DNA of 64,000 nucleotides from an uncultured Eubacteriales bacterium (GTDB taxonomy: Bacteria; Bacillota; Clostridia; Christensenellales; Aristaeellaceae), in assembly GCA_900542445.1 (NCBI GenBank), contig UQNN01000008.1, positions 1 through 64,000 on the forward strand, read 5' to 3'. The position numbers and the translations under genes are program-made. Shown here one piece after another: positions 16,459 to 25,336 of the stretch. The notes beneath the pieces were generated by a model. It saw only the letters and a program-made list of their open reading frames with translations, was not told the DNA's origin and did no database searches. The first letter of the stretch is position 1, and each line of letters opens with the position of its first letter.

Positions 16459-18393
16459 TTATTTTTCGCCCGTCAGCCCCAGCTCGGCATAGGCTTCGTC
16501 AATCACGCTGTTCCACGCGGAAACAACCTCCGGCCTCTCCGGCGCGCCGCACGTGGTACACGGGGAAAGCTGGGTGTACGGATAGCTGCTCAAATCGCCG
16601 TAGGTGATGGCCGACAGCGGCAGATATCTGCTCTTGACGCTCGAACAGCGCGCGTTGGTATGATATTTTTTGCCGCCGTTCTTGTTGTAATACATCGGCG
16701 TGGAAGCATCCGTCTCCGTCAGTTTGCGCCCGTCGTCATCCCAGATGATGATTTTGACGTTTTTCTGCCCGCGCAGGTTGTTCCACAGCCACGTGTGGCT
16801 GTATCCGTCCGCGTTGGCCTGCCGCTGCACGCGCACACAGCCATGCGACGCGCGGCGTCCCAATGCGCTTTCGCAGATATCATAGTTCGCATCGCCGACG
16901 GGATTACCGTTTGCATCCATGCCGCCGGAGTAAATCGCGGGCACCATATGCAGCAGATCGCCGCCGTTGAAGCGGATCGCCTGATCGCAGTACAGGTTGC
17001 CCGACCAGAAACCGCCCGTCCAGCTGCACAGCAGAAACTCGCCGCTGGCCGTCTCGTTGATGGGCGAATTGCCGCCGCCGATCGTGCCCGTGGAGCAGAG
17101 CAGCGTGGTCAGCAGCCTGCCCTCCTTGTAGAGATACAGCCTCTGGGTCATCTTATCCACAATGATGCCGTATGTCTCGTTCGGCGTGACGGTGCGGATT
17201 CGGCTGGATTTCACCCAGCCCTGTTCCAGCTCGTCCCGGTCGTTATAGGCTTCGATTTTTGTCCAGCCATCCTGCTCGTCGAGCACCTTGACGGCGACCG
17301 ACGCGCCATAAAAAAAGCCGCGGCCCTCGTCATACGTCTTGCGCTTGCCGTTCGGCGCATCAGAAAGATAAATCTTCTCCCTCTGATCCGTGCCCAAGAC
17401 GGTGATGTCCGCGGTGAGCCGCGCCCAGGCCGTTTCTTCATTCTCCGGGTCGAATTCGCCGAACCACGAAGATTGAATGGCTTCCTTGGCCGCTTCCAGA
17501 TTTTCCTGTACTTTGGCCTGCGCGGCGGCCTCAGCCTGGGCCGCCGCGTCCACGCGAATGTCTTCGAGCTGTTCGTTCATGGATTTCTGGGTTTCCCAGT
17601 CCGCCGTGCCGGTCTGCTCCAGGCCGCTGGCTTTCTGGAACTTCTTGATGGCTTCCACGGTCGCCTTGCCCAGCTTGCCGGCGCAGTCGCCGTCGTAATA
17701 GCCCAGCTCCTTCAGGTTCTTTTGCAGCGCGATGACCTGAGAACCGGAAGAACCCATGCCCATTTCCCAGCCGACCAGTCCTTCCTGTAAAACGCCGTAG
17801 CCGCGGATGGAATCGTCGTCCAGCCGATAGGTATAGCGCTGCACGACGGCCGGCGTCGGGCCGAGAATATGGTTGTTGCCCTCGATGGTGTGCACCCAAT
17901 ATGTGCCGTCCGCATCCTGCGTGACCATTTCGACAATGCCGACGTGGTCGAGGCGGTTATACTTGTACCATTCGATATAGATGAGGTCGCCCTTCTGCGG
18001 GATATACGGCCTGTCCGCGACGGAAACGCCGTCGCTCAGATAGAACTGGCCTTCCTCGCCGCGCAGACCGCCGTTCACCGTGACATATCGGCCCCGCTCC
18101 TTATACCACATCGAGCCGCCCTCGCAGCTGGTCTGCAAGGGATAATCGCTGCCAAGCATGGACGTGCCATAGTATTCGTCGGCGAAATTCACGCACCAAG
18201 AAACAAACTCCGAGCACCATTCGCCGTAGGCGCTGCCGCCCCACTCGCCGTATTTGCTGTAACCGCCCTTTGTCGCAGAATAGCCCAGCTCGTTGACGGC
18301 CGCCGCGACGAGCATATCTGCGCGGTCATCCGCCAGCGCGCTCGCGCCGAGCAGCAAAACCAGAGCCAGCAACAGGGTGATGATGTTCTTCAT
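16459..18393 (-). CDS. Secreted CHAP / peptidoglycan-binding / L,D-transpeptidase protein
   Basis: A 644-aa exported protein. The signal peptide is MKNIITLLLALVLLLGASALA. An N-terminal CHAP/amidase-like domain (about residues 25-190) contains GEWCSEFVSWC and DHVGIVE, with Cys and His. A PG_binding_1 domain lies near 215-265 (ALQKNLKELGYYDGDCAGKLG), then an Ala/Gln/Glu helix and an SH3-like stretch. A YkuD L,D-transpeptidase domain near 445-590 has SHGCVRVQ as catalytic motif. The C-terminal 50 residues are Cys-containing (CTTCGAPERP). It could both cleave and cross-link cell wall. ATG 18393 is preceded by GGAGG; earlier codons lie in a repeat. Confidence 0.88.
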   Translation of the reverse strand: MKNIITLLLALVLLLGASALADDRADMLVAAAVNELGYSATKGGYSKYGEWGGSAYGEWCSEFVSWCVNFADEYYGTSMLGSDYPLQTSCEGGSMWYKERGRYVTVNGGLRGEEGQFYLSDGVSVADRPYIPQKGDLIYIEWYKYNRLDHVGIVEMVTQDADGTYWVHTIEGNNHILGPTPAVVQRYTYRLDDDSIRGYGVLQEGLVGWEMGMGSSGSQVIALQKNLKELGYYDGDCAGKLGKATVEAIKKFQKASGLEQTGTADWETQKSMNEQLEDIRVDAAAQAEAAAQAKVQENLEAAKEAIQSSWFGEFDPENEETAWARLTADITVLGTDQREKIYLSDAPNGKRKTYDEGRGFFYGASVAVKVLDEQDGWTKIEAYNDRDELEQGWVKSSRIRTVTPNETYGIIVDKMTQRLYLYKEGRLLTTLLCSTGTIGGGNSPINETASGEFLLCSWTGGFWSGNLYCDQAIRFNGGDLLHMVPAIYSGGMDANGNPVGDANYDICESALGRRASHGCVRVQRQANADGYSHTWLWNNLRGQKNVKIIIWDDDGRKLTETDASTPMYYNKNGGKKYHTNARCSSVKSRYLPLSAITYGDLSSYPYTQLSPCTTCGAPERPEVVSAWNSVIDEAYAELGLTGEK

Positions 18394-18420
18394 GAAAAGC
18401 CTCCGATTGGGTACGTCGGG

Positions 18421-18570
18421 GTTATGTCGGGGCTCTGCCCCAATCCTCGCCAAGAACCTGAGGTTCTTGGATTTCCCACATACAAATTCAAAAACTATAA
18501 GCGCGAAGCGAAGAAGGGAATCCGAGGAATATACTCCCTCAGGCAGGTACGGGCGGAAGCCCGTCGTAAT
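18421..18570. repeat. Compound hairpin repeat (C-B ... C')
   Basis: C is at 18426-18442 (GTCGGGGC-TCT-GCCCCAA) and B at 18450-18470 (CCAAGAACCTGAGGTTCTTGG arms). A degraded GGGAAT...CTCCCT hairpin is at 18516-18540 and C' ACGGGC-GGAA-GCCCGT at 18549-18564. The rest of 18571-18682 shows no gene. Confidence 0.8.
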
Positions 18571-18682
18571 CCTCAACGCTTAAACTTAAAGAAAAAGCAG
18601 TTTCAAAGTGCAGCCGCCTCTTATACGCCTCTCAAACGCACTTCCATCATATATACGAATAGGCTCCGCCTTTTCTTCCCGC

Positions 18683-19396
18683 TCACAGGCAGATTTTACT
18701 TTCTTTTGTCCAAATCTCCGCGTCAAACCGTTTCCACGGCTGTGCGTCCATCGGCGGAAGCGCGTCAAAGTGCATTTCTTCCTTCTTCGTCGGGTGAATC
18801 AGCCCCAGATGTGCGCCCCAGAGGGCAATCTGTTCGCCGGGCTTGCCGCCGCCATAGCGCGCGTCGCCCCAGATCGGCAAACCGGCATGAGAAAGCTGCA
18901 CGCGGATTTGATGGCTTCTGCCCGTAAACAGGCGGACGCGCACCAGCGTCAGCTCCCCCGCCTCGCCGCACTTTTGGTAGCGCAGTTTCGCGTCCTTCGC
19001 GCCGGGCGTATTCGCGGGCACGACGCGCACCATGTTGGTTTTGCCATCCTTGAGCAAGAAGTCGCAGATCTCGTCCGCTTCCTTCGCGCGCCCGCGGACG
19101 GCGGCGACATACTGCCGGTGCATGGTCTTATCCCGCACCTGCGCGCTCAGGCGGTCGGCAGCCTTGCTCGTTTTGGCCAGCACGACCAGCCCGCCCACCG
19201 GCCTGTCCAGCCGATGGACAAGCCCCAGATACACCGCGCCGGGCTTGCTGTATCGCTCGGCGATATACGCCTTCATGGTGCTGTGCAAATCCGCATCGCC
19301 GGAATCATCCGCCTGCGTGGGCATGTTCGGCGGCTTGACGACGACGAGCAGATGGTTATCCTCGTAAACGATGGATACGCCGCGATAGCTTTCCAT
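18683..19396 (-). CDS. RluA/RluD-family pseudouridine synthase
   Basis: Isomerizes specific uridines in rRNA or tRNA. It has 237 aa, shorter than RluD because the S4 domain is absent. The catalytic motif is HRLDRPVGGLVVLAKT (Asp near residue 62), and later family blocks are FTGRSHQIRVQLSHAG and GDARYGG. It starts 1 nt after the methyltransferase stop, so the two modification genes are coupled. Target site not determinable. Confidence 0.88.
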   Translation of the reverse strand: MESYRGVSIVYEDNHLLVVVKPPNMPTQADDSGDADLHSTMKAYIAERYSKPGAVYLGLVHRLDRPVGGLVVLAKTSKAADRLSAQVRDKTMHRQYVAAVRGRAKEADEICDFLLKDGKTNMVRVVPANTPGAKDAKLRYQKCGEAGELTLVRVRLFTGRSHQIRVQLSHAGLPIWGDARYGGGKPGEQIALWGAHLGLIHPTKKEEMHFDALPPMDAQPWKRFDAEIWTKESKICL

Positions 19397-19397
19397 C

Positions 19398-20267
19398 TTA
19401 CGCCCTCTGCCAGCGTCCGCTCGCGCCGCACGGGAGCACGCCGCCCGCCGTCACGGGCAGGCAGACTTCGTCCGCCGTGATGAGGCCGCCAAAGCGGGGC
19501 TTGACGGTCATGTCGATCATATTTCCCAGCACGCTGGCCTGAAAGCCCGTCGTATAGCCGTTGATGAGGAAGAACAGCGGGTCGTCAGAAAGCGCTTCGG
19601 AGCAGGCTTTCGCCAGGCCGTAAAGCTCGTTTTCCAGCTTCCAGACCTCGCCGCCCGGCCCGCGCCCATAAGACGGCGGATCCATCAAAATGCCGTCGTA
19701 GAAACGGCCGCGGCGCGCCTCGCGCTGCACAAATTTGAGCGCGTCGTCGATGATCCAGCGCACGCGATCCTCCGGCAGGCCGCAGCACTCACGGTTTTCC
19801 CGCGCCCACTGCACCATACCCTTGGCCGCGTCGCAGTGGCACACCTGTGCGCCCGCCGCGGCGCAGGCCATGGTCGCGCCGCCGGTATAGGCAAACAGGT
19901 TCAGCACGCGCACCTCTCGCCCCTGCTTCACGCGTTCGGCGACGAGGTCGGTCATCCAATCCCAATTCGCCGCCTGTTCGGGGAACAGGCCGGTATGTTT
20001 GAATCCGGTCGGGCGGACATAAAAGCGAAGGTTTTTATAATTCATCACCCAGCGGTCGGGCAGTTTGGTGAAAAACTCCCACGAGCCGCCGCCTTTTTCG
20101 CTGCGGTGATAATGCGCCTGCGCCTTCCGCCAGAGCGACGGATCGCGCGCGGGCCAGATGGCCTGCGGATCGGGGCGGCGCAGATACACGTCGCCCCAGC
20201 GTTCAAGCTTTTCACCGCCGCCGCAATCGAGGACCTCATAGTCCTGCCATTGATCTGCTAAAAACAT
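19398..20267 (-). CDS. Class I SAM-dependent RNA methyltransferase (RlmI/RlmK-like)
   Basis: A 289-aa Rossmann methyltransferase of the rRNA large-subunit type. SAM binding is LNLFAYTGGATMACAAAGAQVCHCD (split: LNLFAYTGG near residue 140). The acceptor-site motif is DPPSYGRGPGG near 197. ATG 20267 has AAAGGAACCT upstream; the longer start lies inside a repeat. It is paired with the pseudouridine synthase, consistent with rRNA modification. Confidence 0.8.
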   Translation of the reverse strand: MFLADQWQDYEVLDCGGGEKLERWGDVYLRRPDPQAIWPARDPSLWRKAQAHYHRSEKGGGSWEFFTKLPDRWVMNYKNLRFYVRPTGFKHTGLFPEQAANWDWMTDLVAERVKQGREVRVLNLFAYTGGATMACAAAGAQVCHCDAAKGMVQWARENRECCGLPEDRVRWIIDDALKFVQREARRGRFYDGILMDPPSYGRGPGGEVWKLENELYGLAKACSEALSDDPLFFLINGYTTGFQASVLGNMIDMTVKPRFGGLITADEVCLPVTAGGVLPCGASGRWQRA

Positions 20268-20278
20268 AGGTTCCTTTC

Positions 20279-20520
20279 TTGGGGGCGCCGCCCCCAAACC
20301 CCTGACAGGGAACTGAGTTCCCTGTACCTTCCGTTTCCAGCCGCCGGCGCGGCTGGTTATCTTTCATTATTTCTGTTCAAACCTGAAGAAAATAGTGTAC
20401 CTTTCGCAAGGGCGAAAATGGCACGTCCGCGGATTTCTTGTTTATCGCGCAGCGATAAACATATGGGAGGTGTCAGAACCTCAGGTTCCGACTGGGGCAT
20501 GGGGCAAAGCCCCATCGTCC
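20279..20520. repeat. Compound hairpin repeat, full expanded element (C-B'-A...A-B-C')
   Basis: C is at 20279-20297 (TTGGGGGC-GCC-GCCCCCAA), B' at 20305-20325 (ACAGGGAACTGAGTTCCCTGT) and one A palindrome at 20338-20356 (CAGCCGC...GCGGCTG). A second A is at 20440-20460 (GTTTATCGC-GCA-GCGATAAAC, identical to the copy at 10865). B is at 20472-20492 and C' at 20499-20515. It fills the gap and stops 3 nt before the GH4-like gene's stop codon. Confidence 0.88.
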
Positions 20521-20523
20521 CCC

Positions 20524-21837
20524 TCACTCCCTAAAGAATCTCGGATACTTCTCTTTCTGGTTTTCCAGCATGTCCGCCACAATGCCTTCGGAATAGAGCA
20601 GGTCGATGCCCGTCAGCGCGGGATCGATTTCCAGCGCTTCCCGAAGCGCGTTTCGGCTGCCCGTCGCGGCGGCCTCAGCATACAGGCGGTTGACCAGACT
20701 GAGCTGTTCCATCACGTCTTCCAGCTCAATGGGCAGTTCCACCGGCTTGCCGACCGGTCCGTCCTTCGTGACGTGCGCCGGGCCTTCGACAAAGCGCCCG
20801 TGCGTCACGCCGGGCACAGCGCCGTCGCACGGCATGACCATGCTCTTCACGTCGCACTCACCCTCGCCCCACAGCGCGCGCAAAATCTCCACCGGGCGCA
20901 CGGAGGACAGGCCGCTGGTGCGAATCTGTCCCCACGCCTGCGCGCCCTTGGGCCGCATCGGGCCGTGAACCGTCAGCAGCGCAAGATTACGCTTGCGCAG
21001 CTCATAGTCCGCCGCGCCCACGCCGGAAATCATCAGCGAACGGCGCGGGCTGAGCTCCGTATCGGCCAACAGCTCGCACTGAGTAACGCGCGGCCCAGCC
21101 GGAATCGCGCCGTACCAGTCGATATACTGCGCGGCCAGCGCCTCGCGGTCGTCCTCTTTCATTTCTTTCTGGATGCGAGGGATCAAATCCTTCCCGCTCG
21201 GCAGTTCATGGCACGACGCAACCCACGAAAAATCGTTCAGGCCCGCGCAGGTCACGTCCACCTTGTCCTCTTTCAAGCCCAGATACAGCGCCAGCCGCGC
21301 GCGGGTCTGTTCCGTCACGCCGCTCACACCCAGGGTGCGCGCACCGCAGAAGCGCTGCGCCGCCTCGCATGCGCGGGAAAGGGGCAGTCCGCCGTATCCG
21401 CTCGAACAGAGGATGAGCGGCGCGCCGGGGCATTCCTCGCGCATCTGATCCGCCAGATCGCAGACAAAACCGACCGCGCGCATGGTCTGCATTGCGCCGC
21501 CCAAACCGCCGCGCAGGCGAACCTGCTTGCCCAGCCCAACTTCATCCAGCGCTTCAAAATCCTTTTTCCATGCTTCCTCATCGAGGAAATCCGAGCAGAG
21601 GATCACCGCATCCGCGGAAAACGTCGCCTTTTGCAGCTGTGTGGTGTAATAAAACCGCGCCTGCACGCCGAAAGCGCGCGCCAGTGCCTGCGCCCCGCGC
21701 GCGGAAAGCTCCGCCATGTCGAGGTCAGCGTCCACCATCCAGTATTCCGCCTCCATCCGGAAGCGGACGAACAAATCTTCTAAAATCGCGGGGGCAAAGA
21801 AATATGCCCCCGCGCCAGCGATTACGATTTTTTTCAT
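20524..21837 (-). CDS. Divergent glycoside hydrolase family 4-like protein
   Basis: A 437-aa protein with an N-terminal NAD-binding fold (KIVIAGAGAYFFAPAILEDL) and the GH4 layout. GH4 enzymes use NAD+ and Mn2+ to cleave glycosides by oxidation-elimination. Here the metal-site signature C-x-G-x-N-H reads CAGLND (residues 197-202), with Asp in place of His. The usual Asn-Pro after the beta strand is replaced by CSSGYGG (144-150). No sugar transporter or PTS gene is adjacent. It may be an inactive or re-purposed member; fold assignment likely, activity uncertain. Confidence 0.7.
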   Translation of the reverse strand: MKKIVIAGAGAYFFAPAILEDLFVRFRMEAEYWMVDADLDMAELSARGAQALARAFGVQARFYYTTQLQKATFSADAVILCSDFLDEEAWKKDFEALDEVGLGKQVRLRGGLGGAMQTMRAVGFVCDLADQMREECPGAPLILCSSGYGGLPLSRACEAAQRFCGARTLGVSGVTEQTRARLALYLGLKEDKVDVTCAGLNDFSWVASCHELPSGKDLIPRIQKEMKEDDREALAAQYIDWYGAIPAGPRVTQCELLADTELSPRRSLMISGVGAADYELRKRNLALLTVHGPMRPKGAQAWGQIRTSGLSSVRPVEILRALWGEGECDVKSMVMPCDGAVPGVTHGRFVEGPAHVTKDGPVGKPVELPIELEDVMEQLSLVNRLYAEAAATGSRNALREALEIDPALTGIDLLYSEGIVADMLENQKEKYPRFFRE

Positions 21838-21846
21838 GTGTTTCCC

Positions 21847-24800
21847 TTACGCCTTGAGCACGCTCAGCGTCGCATCCACGCCGTTGATGCTCCAATCGCG
21901 GACATACGCCCCTTCCGGCGCGTCGCCCAGCTTCACGTCGAGCGCCAGCACGCCGCGCTCAATCGCCTCCGCGTTCTGCGCCACGATCTGCGCAAGCTTC
22001 TCGTCCGCCGTCTTAACGGTGACGTGAATGCGATCGACCACCTCGAAGCCCGCTTCCTTGCGCATCGTTTGCAGCTTGGAAATCACCTCGCGGGCAAAAC
22101 CCTCGGCGATCAGGTCCTCGGTCAGGTTGGTATCCAGCGCGACGGTCACGCCGCGGTCGGTCGCCACAACGTAGCCCGGCTTCTTCATCGGCGCGGTGAG
22201 CACGTCGTCCTTTTCCAGTTCGACCATCGTGCCCTCCAGCTCAAAGCGGAGCAGCTCGCCCTTTTCAAAGCCCGCAACCACCTCGTTGCCGTCCAGCGTG
22301 GCCAGCTTCTCGCCAATGGCCTTGAGCAGCTTGCCGTATTTCTTGCCCAGCGTGCGCATCTGCGGTTTGAGCTGATAGGTCATGAAAGCGGTGGTGTCGT
22401 CGGTGAAGACGGCGTCCTTCACGTTCAGCTCATCCTCGGCCAGAGCGCAGAGATCCTGCGGCAGGGTCGCGCCGCTGACGATCATGCGGGAGAGCGGCTG
22501 GCGCACCTTCAGGCCGCTTTCGCTGCGGCAGCTGCGGCCGAGAACGACGACCTCCAGCAGATCGCGCATGTGCTGTTCCAGCTCGGTGTTGATATACAGC
22601 TCGTCGCAGACCGGGAAATCCGTCATATGGACGGAGATCGGCGCGTCCTTATCGATGGAGCAGACGAGATTGCGATACATGCTCTCGGCCATGAACGGCG
22701 TAAACGGCGCAGTCAGGCGGCTCATCGTCTCCAGAATGTGATAGAGCGTCGCAAACGCGGCTTCCTTATCGCCGGCCATACCCTTGCCCCAGAAACGCTC
22801 GCGGCTGCGGCGGACATACCAGTTGGACAGATCGTCCACAAAGTCCGTCATCGCGCGGGAGGCCTCGAAAATCTTGTATTCGTTCAGGTCGCCGTCCACC
22901 TCGCGGATGAGAGAGTTCAGGCGGGAGAGGATCCACTTGTCCATCAGCGTCAGTTCAACCTTGTCAAGCGGATGCTCCTTCGGGTTGAACTGGTCGATCT
23001 CCGCATAGAGGATGAAGAACGCGTAGGTGTTCCACAGCGTGCCCATGTACTTGCGGGTCGTCTCGTCGATGGCCTTGGCGTGGAAGCGGTTGGGCATCCA
23101 CGGCGCGGCGTTGTTGTAGAAGAACCAGCGCACGGCGTCCGCGCCCTGCGTGTTGAGCACGCTCCACGGATCGACGGTGTTGCCGATGTGCTTGCTCATC
23201 TTCTTGCCGTCCTTATCCTGCACGTGACCCATCACAATGCAGTTCTTGAACGGATTGGTATCGAACATGCAGGTCGAAATGGCCAGCAGCGTATAGAACC
23301 AGCCGCGCGTCTGGTCAATGGCCTCGGAGATGAAGTCGGCCGGGAAGCGGCGCTCAAACTGCTCCTTGTTTTCAAACGGATAATGCCACTGTGCGAACGG
23401 CATCGAGCCGGAGTCATACCAGCAGTCGATGACTTCCTTCTCGCGGTGCATGTCGCCGCCGCACTTCGGGCAGGTCAGCACGACGTTATCGATATACGGG
23501 CGATGCAGCTCGATATCAGGATCGACATTATGGCCGAGCTTCAGCAGCTCTTCGCGGCTGCCGATGACGTGCACATGGCCGCACTTACAGGTCCAGACCG
23601 GCAGCGGCGTGCCCCAGTAGCGCTCGCGGGAAAGGCCCCAGTCGATGACGTTATCCAGGAAGTTGCCCATGCGGCCTTCCTTGATGTTGTCCGGCATCCA
23701 GTTGACGGCGCGGTTGTTGCGCATCAGCTCGTCGTGCACGGCGGTCATCTTGATGAACCAGCTCTGGCGGGCGTAGTAGATGAGCGGCGTGTCGCAGCGC
23801 CAGCAGAACGGATAATCGTGCTCAAACTTCGGCGCTTTAACCAGCAGGCGGCGTTCCTTCAGGTCGGCCAGCACGAGCTTGTCCGCATCCTTGACGAACA
23901 CGCCCGGCCACTTGGTCTCGTCGGTCAGGCAGCCCTGCGCATCCACCAGCTGCACGAACGGCAGGTTGTATTTGCGGCCCACGCGCGCGTCGTCCTCGCC
24001 GAACGCCGGGGCGATGTGAACGATGCCGGTGCCGTCGCTCATGGTGACATAGCTGTCGCAGACGACGTAGTGGAACTTTGCGCCCTCGCGCTCCACTTCG
24101 TAGAGCGGCTCATACTCCATGTATTCCAGCGCACTGCCCTTCATGGTTTCCACGATGACGGGCTTTTCTTCCTTGCCGCCGAAGATGGACTCCACCAGCG
24201 CGCCCGCCATATAGTAGGTGTCGCCCTCGAAGGTCAGCTTCACATAGTCCTCGTCCGGATTGACGCACAGCGCGACGTTGCTGGGCAGCGTCCACGGGGT
24301 GGTCGTCCACGCGGTGAGGTAGGTGTTTTCCGTGCCCTTCACCTTAAAGCGCACAACCGCGGAAGTCTCCTCCACGCGCTTGTAACCCTGCGCCACTTCG
24401 TGGCTGGAAAGCGCGGTGCCGCAGCGCGGGCAGTACGGCACGATCTTGTGGCCCTTGTAGAGTAAGCCCTTTTCATAGATCTTCTTGAGGCTCCACCATT
24501 CGGACTCAATGTAATTATCCTCGTAGGTGATGTACGGGTGCTCCATGTCGGCCCAGTAACCGACGCGCTCGCTCATCTGCTCCCACTCGGTCTTATACTT
24601 CCAGACGGATTCCTTGCACTTCTTGATGAACGGCTCGATGCCGTATTCCTCGATCTGCGGCTTGCCGTCCAGGCCGAGCATCTTCTCCACTTCCAGCTCC
24701 ACCGGCAGGCCGTGGGTATCCCAGCCGGCCTTGCGCAGCACATCATAACCTTTCATCGTGCGGTAGCGTGGGATGATGTCCTTGATCGCGCGCGTTTCCA

Positions 24801-24975
24801 CGTGGCCGATGTGCGGCTTGCCGTTGGCGGTCGGCGGGCCGTCGAAGAACGTAAAGGCGGGCGCGCCTTCGCGCAGCTTCACCGTTTTCTTAAAGATGTC
24901 CTCGTCGCGCCAGAATTTGATGACTTCTTCCTCGCGCTGGGCGAAGTTCATGTCGGTCGAAACCTTCTGATACAT
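21847..24975 (-). CDS. ileS: Isoleucyl-tRNA synthetase, probable type 2
   Basis: Charges tRNA-Ile, with an editing domain that removes mischarged Val. It has 1042 aa. The HIGH motif is PTANGKPHIGHVE near residue 50, the editing CP1 domain includes TAWTTTPWTLPSN, and the KMSKS loop is DGKKMSKHIGN near 600. The length, the KMSKH loop and the anticodon domain without a C-terminal zinc finger fit the eukaryote-like IleRS2 type, which is often mupirocin tolerant. ATG 24975 has CAGGAGG upstream. Expression is controlled by the T-box in front. Confidence 0.95.
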   Translation of the reverse strand: MYQKVSTDMNFAQREEEVIKFWRDEDIFKKTVKLREGAPAFTFFDGPPTANGKPHIGHVETRAIKDIIPRYRTMKGYDVLRKAGWDTHGLPVELEVEKMLGLDGKPQIEEYGIEPFIKKCKESVWKYKTEWEQMSERVGYWADMEHPYITYEDNYIESEWWSLKKIYEKGLLYKGHKIVPYCPRCGTALSSHEVAQGYKRVEETSAVVRFKVKGTENTYLTAWTTTPWTLPSNVALCVNPDEDYVKLTFEGDTYYMAGALVESIFGGKEEKPVIVETMKGSALEYMEYEPLYEVEREGAKFHYVVCDSYVTMSDGTGIVHIAPAFGEDDARVGRKYNLPFVQLVDAQGCLTDETKWPGVFVKDADKLVLADLKERRLLVKAPKFEHDYPFCWRCDTPLIYYARQSWFIKMTAVHDELMRNNRAVNWMPDNIKEGRMGNFLDNVIDWGLSRERYWGTPLPVWTCKCGHVHVIGSREELLKLGHNVDPDIELHRPYIDNVVLTCPKCGGDMHREKEVIDCWYDSGSMPFAQWHYPFENKEQFERRFPADFISEAIDQTRGWFYTLLAISTCMFDTNPFKNCIVMGHVQDKDGKKMSKHIGNTVDPWSVLNTQGADAVRWFFYNNAAPWMPNRFHAKAIDETTRKYMGTLWNTYAFFILYAEIDQFNPKEHPLDKVELTLMDKWILSRLNSLIREVDGDLNEYKIFEASRAMTDFVDDLSNWYVRRSRERFWGKGMAGDKEAAFATLYHILETMSRLTAPFTPFMAESMYRNLVCSIDKDAPISVHMTDFPVCDELYINTELEQHMRDLLEVVVLGRSCRSESGLKVRQPLSRMIVSGATLPQDLCALAEDELNVKDAVFTDDTTAFMTYQLKPQMRTLGKKYGKLLKAIGEKLATLDGNEVVAGFEKGELLRFELEGTMVELEKDDVLTAPMKKPGYVVATDRGVTVALDTNLTEDLIAEGFAREVISKLQTMRKEAGFEVVDRIHVTVKTADEKLAQIVAQNAEAIERGVLALDVKLGDAPEGAYVRDWSINGVDATLSVLKA

Positions 24976-24993
24976 ACGTTTCCTCCTGTTTGC

Positions 24994-25226
24994 AAATAAA
25001 AGCAGCCTCATCCACATGGGACGAGGCTGCTCGCGGTACCACCCAAATTGACGCAAAAAGCGTCCGCTCAACGCCGATGACGGAGCGACCCGTCCGCCCC
25101 TACTGCCTTCAGGGCGGCCGCTGATGCGGGTGATCCCCCATCCCCCGTCCGTCCGAAATTCCACCCAGCATTCGGCTCTCTTTGCGGCAAAGGGCATGCG
25201 CGTCCCGCGTCATCGCGTTTCATATC
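24994..25226 (-). promoter_or_regulatory. T-box riboswitch of ileS
   Basis: The T-box sequence TGGGTGGTACCGCG is at 25032-25045 on the minus strand. A terminator stem follows (AGCAGCCTC...GAGGCTGCT, 25001-25031) ending in TTTTAT. Upstream is stem I with AGAGAGCCG and a candidate Ile specifier ATC (25132-25134) in GGGGGATCACCC. Uncharged tRNA-Ile should promote antitermination. Confidence 0.93.
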
Positions 25227-25232
25227 GATGAT

Positions 25233-25261
25233 ATAATACCCGGTTTCGGGGGATTTGTAAA
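25233..25261 (-). promoter_or_regulatory. Promoter of the ileS T-box transcript
   Basis: Minus strand TTTACA (25256-25261), 17-nt spacer, TATTAT (25233-25238). Confidence 0.75.
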
Positions 25262-25336
25262 GAGGGAATTTCAAAAGAATCTCCAAATACGCATTTTGCC
25301 CTGTTCGACTTAAATGCAGCGCGCGTAAGACCCATG

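Noticed and set aside
21838..24465. 875-codon plus-strand open frame
   Set aside because: Antisense to ileS; composition and lack of a ribosome binding site mark it as a shadow.
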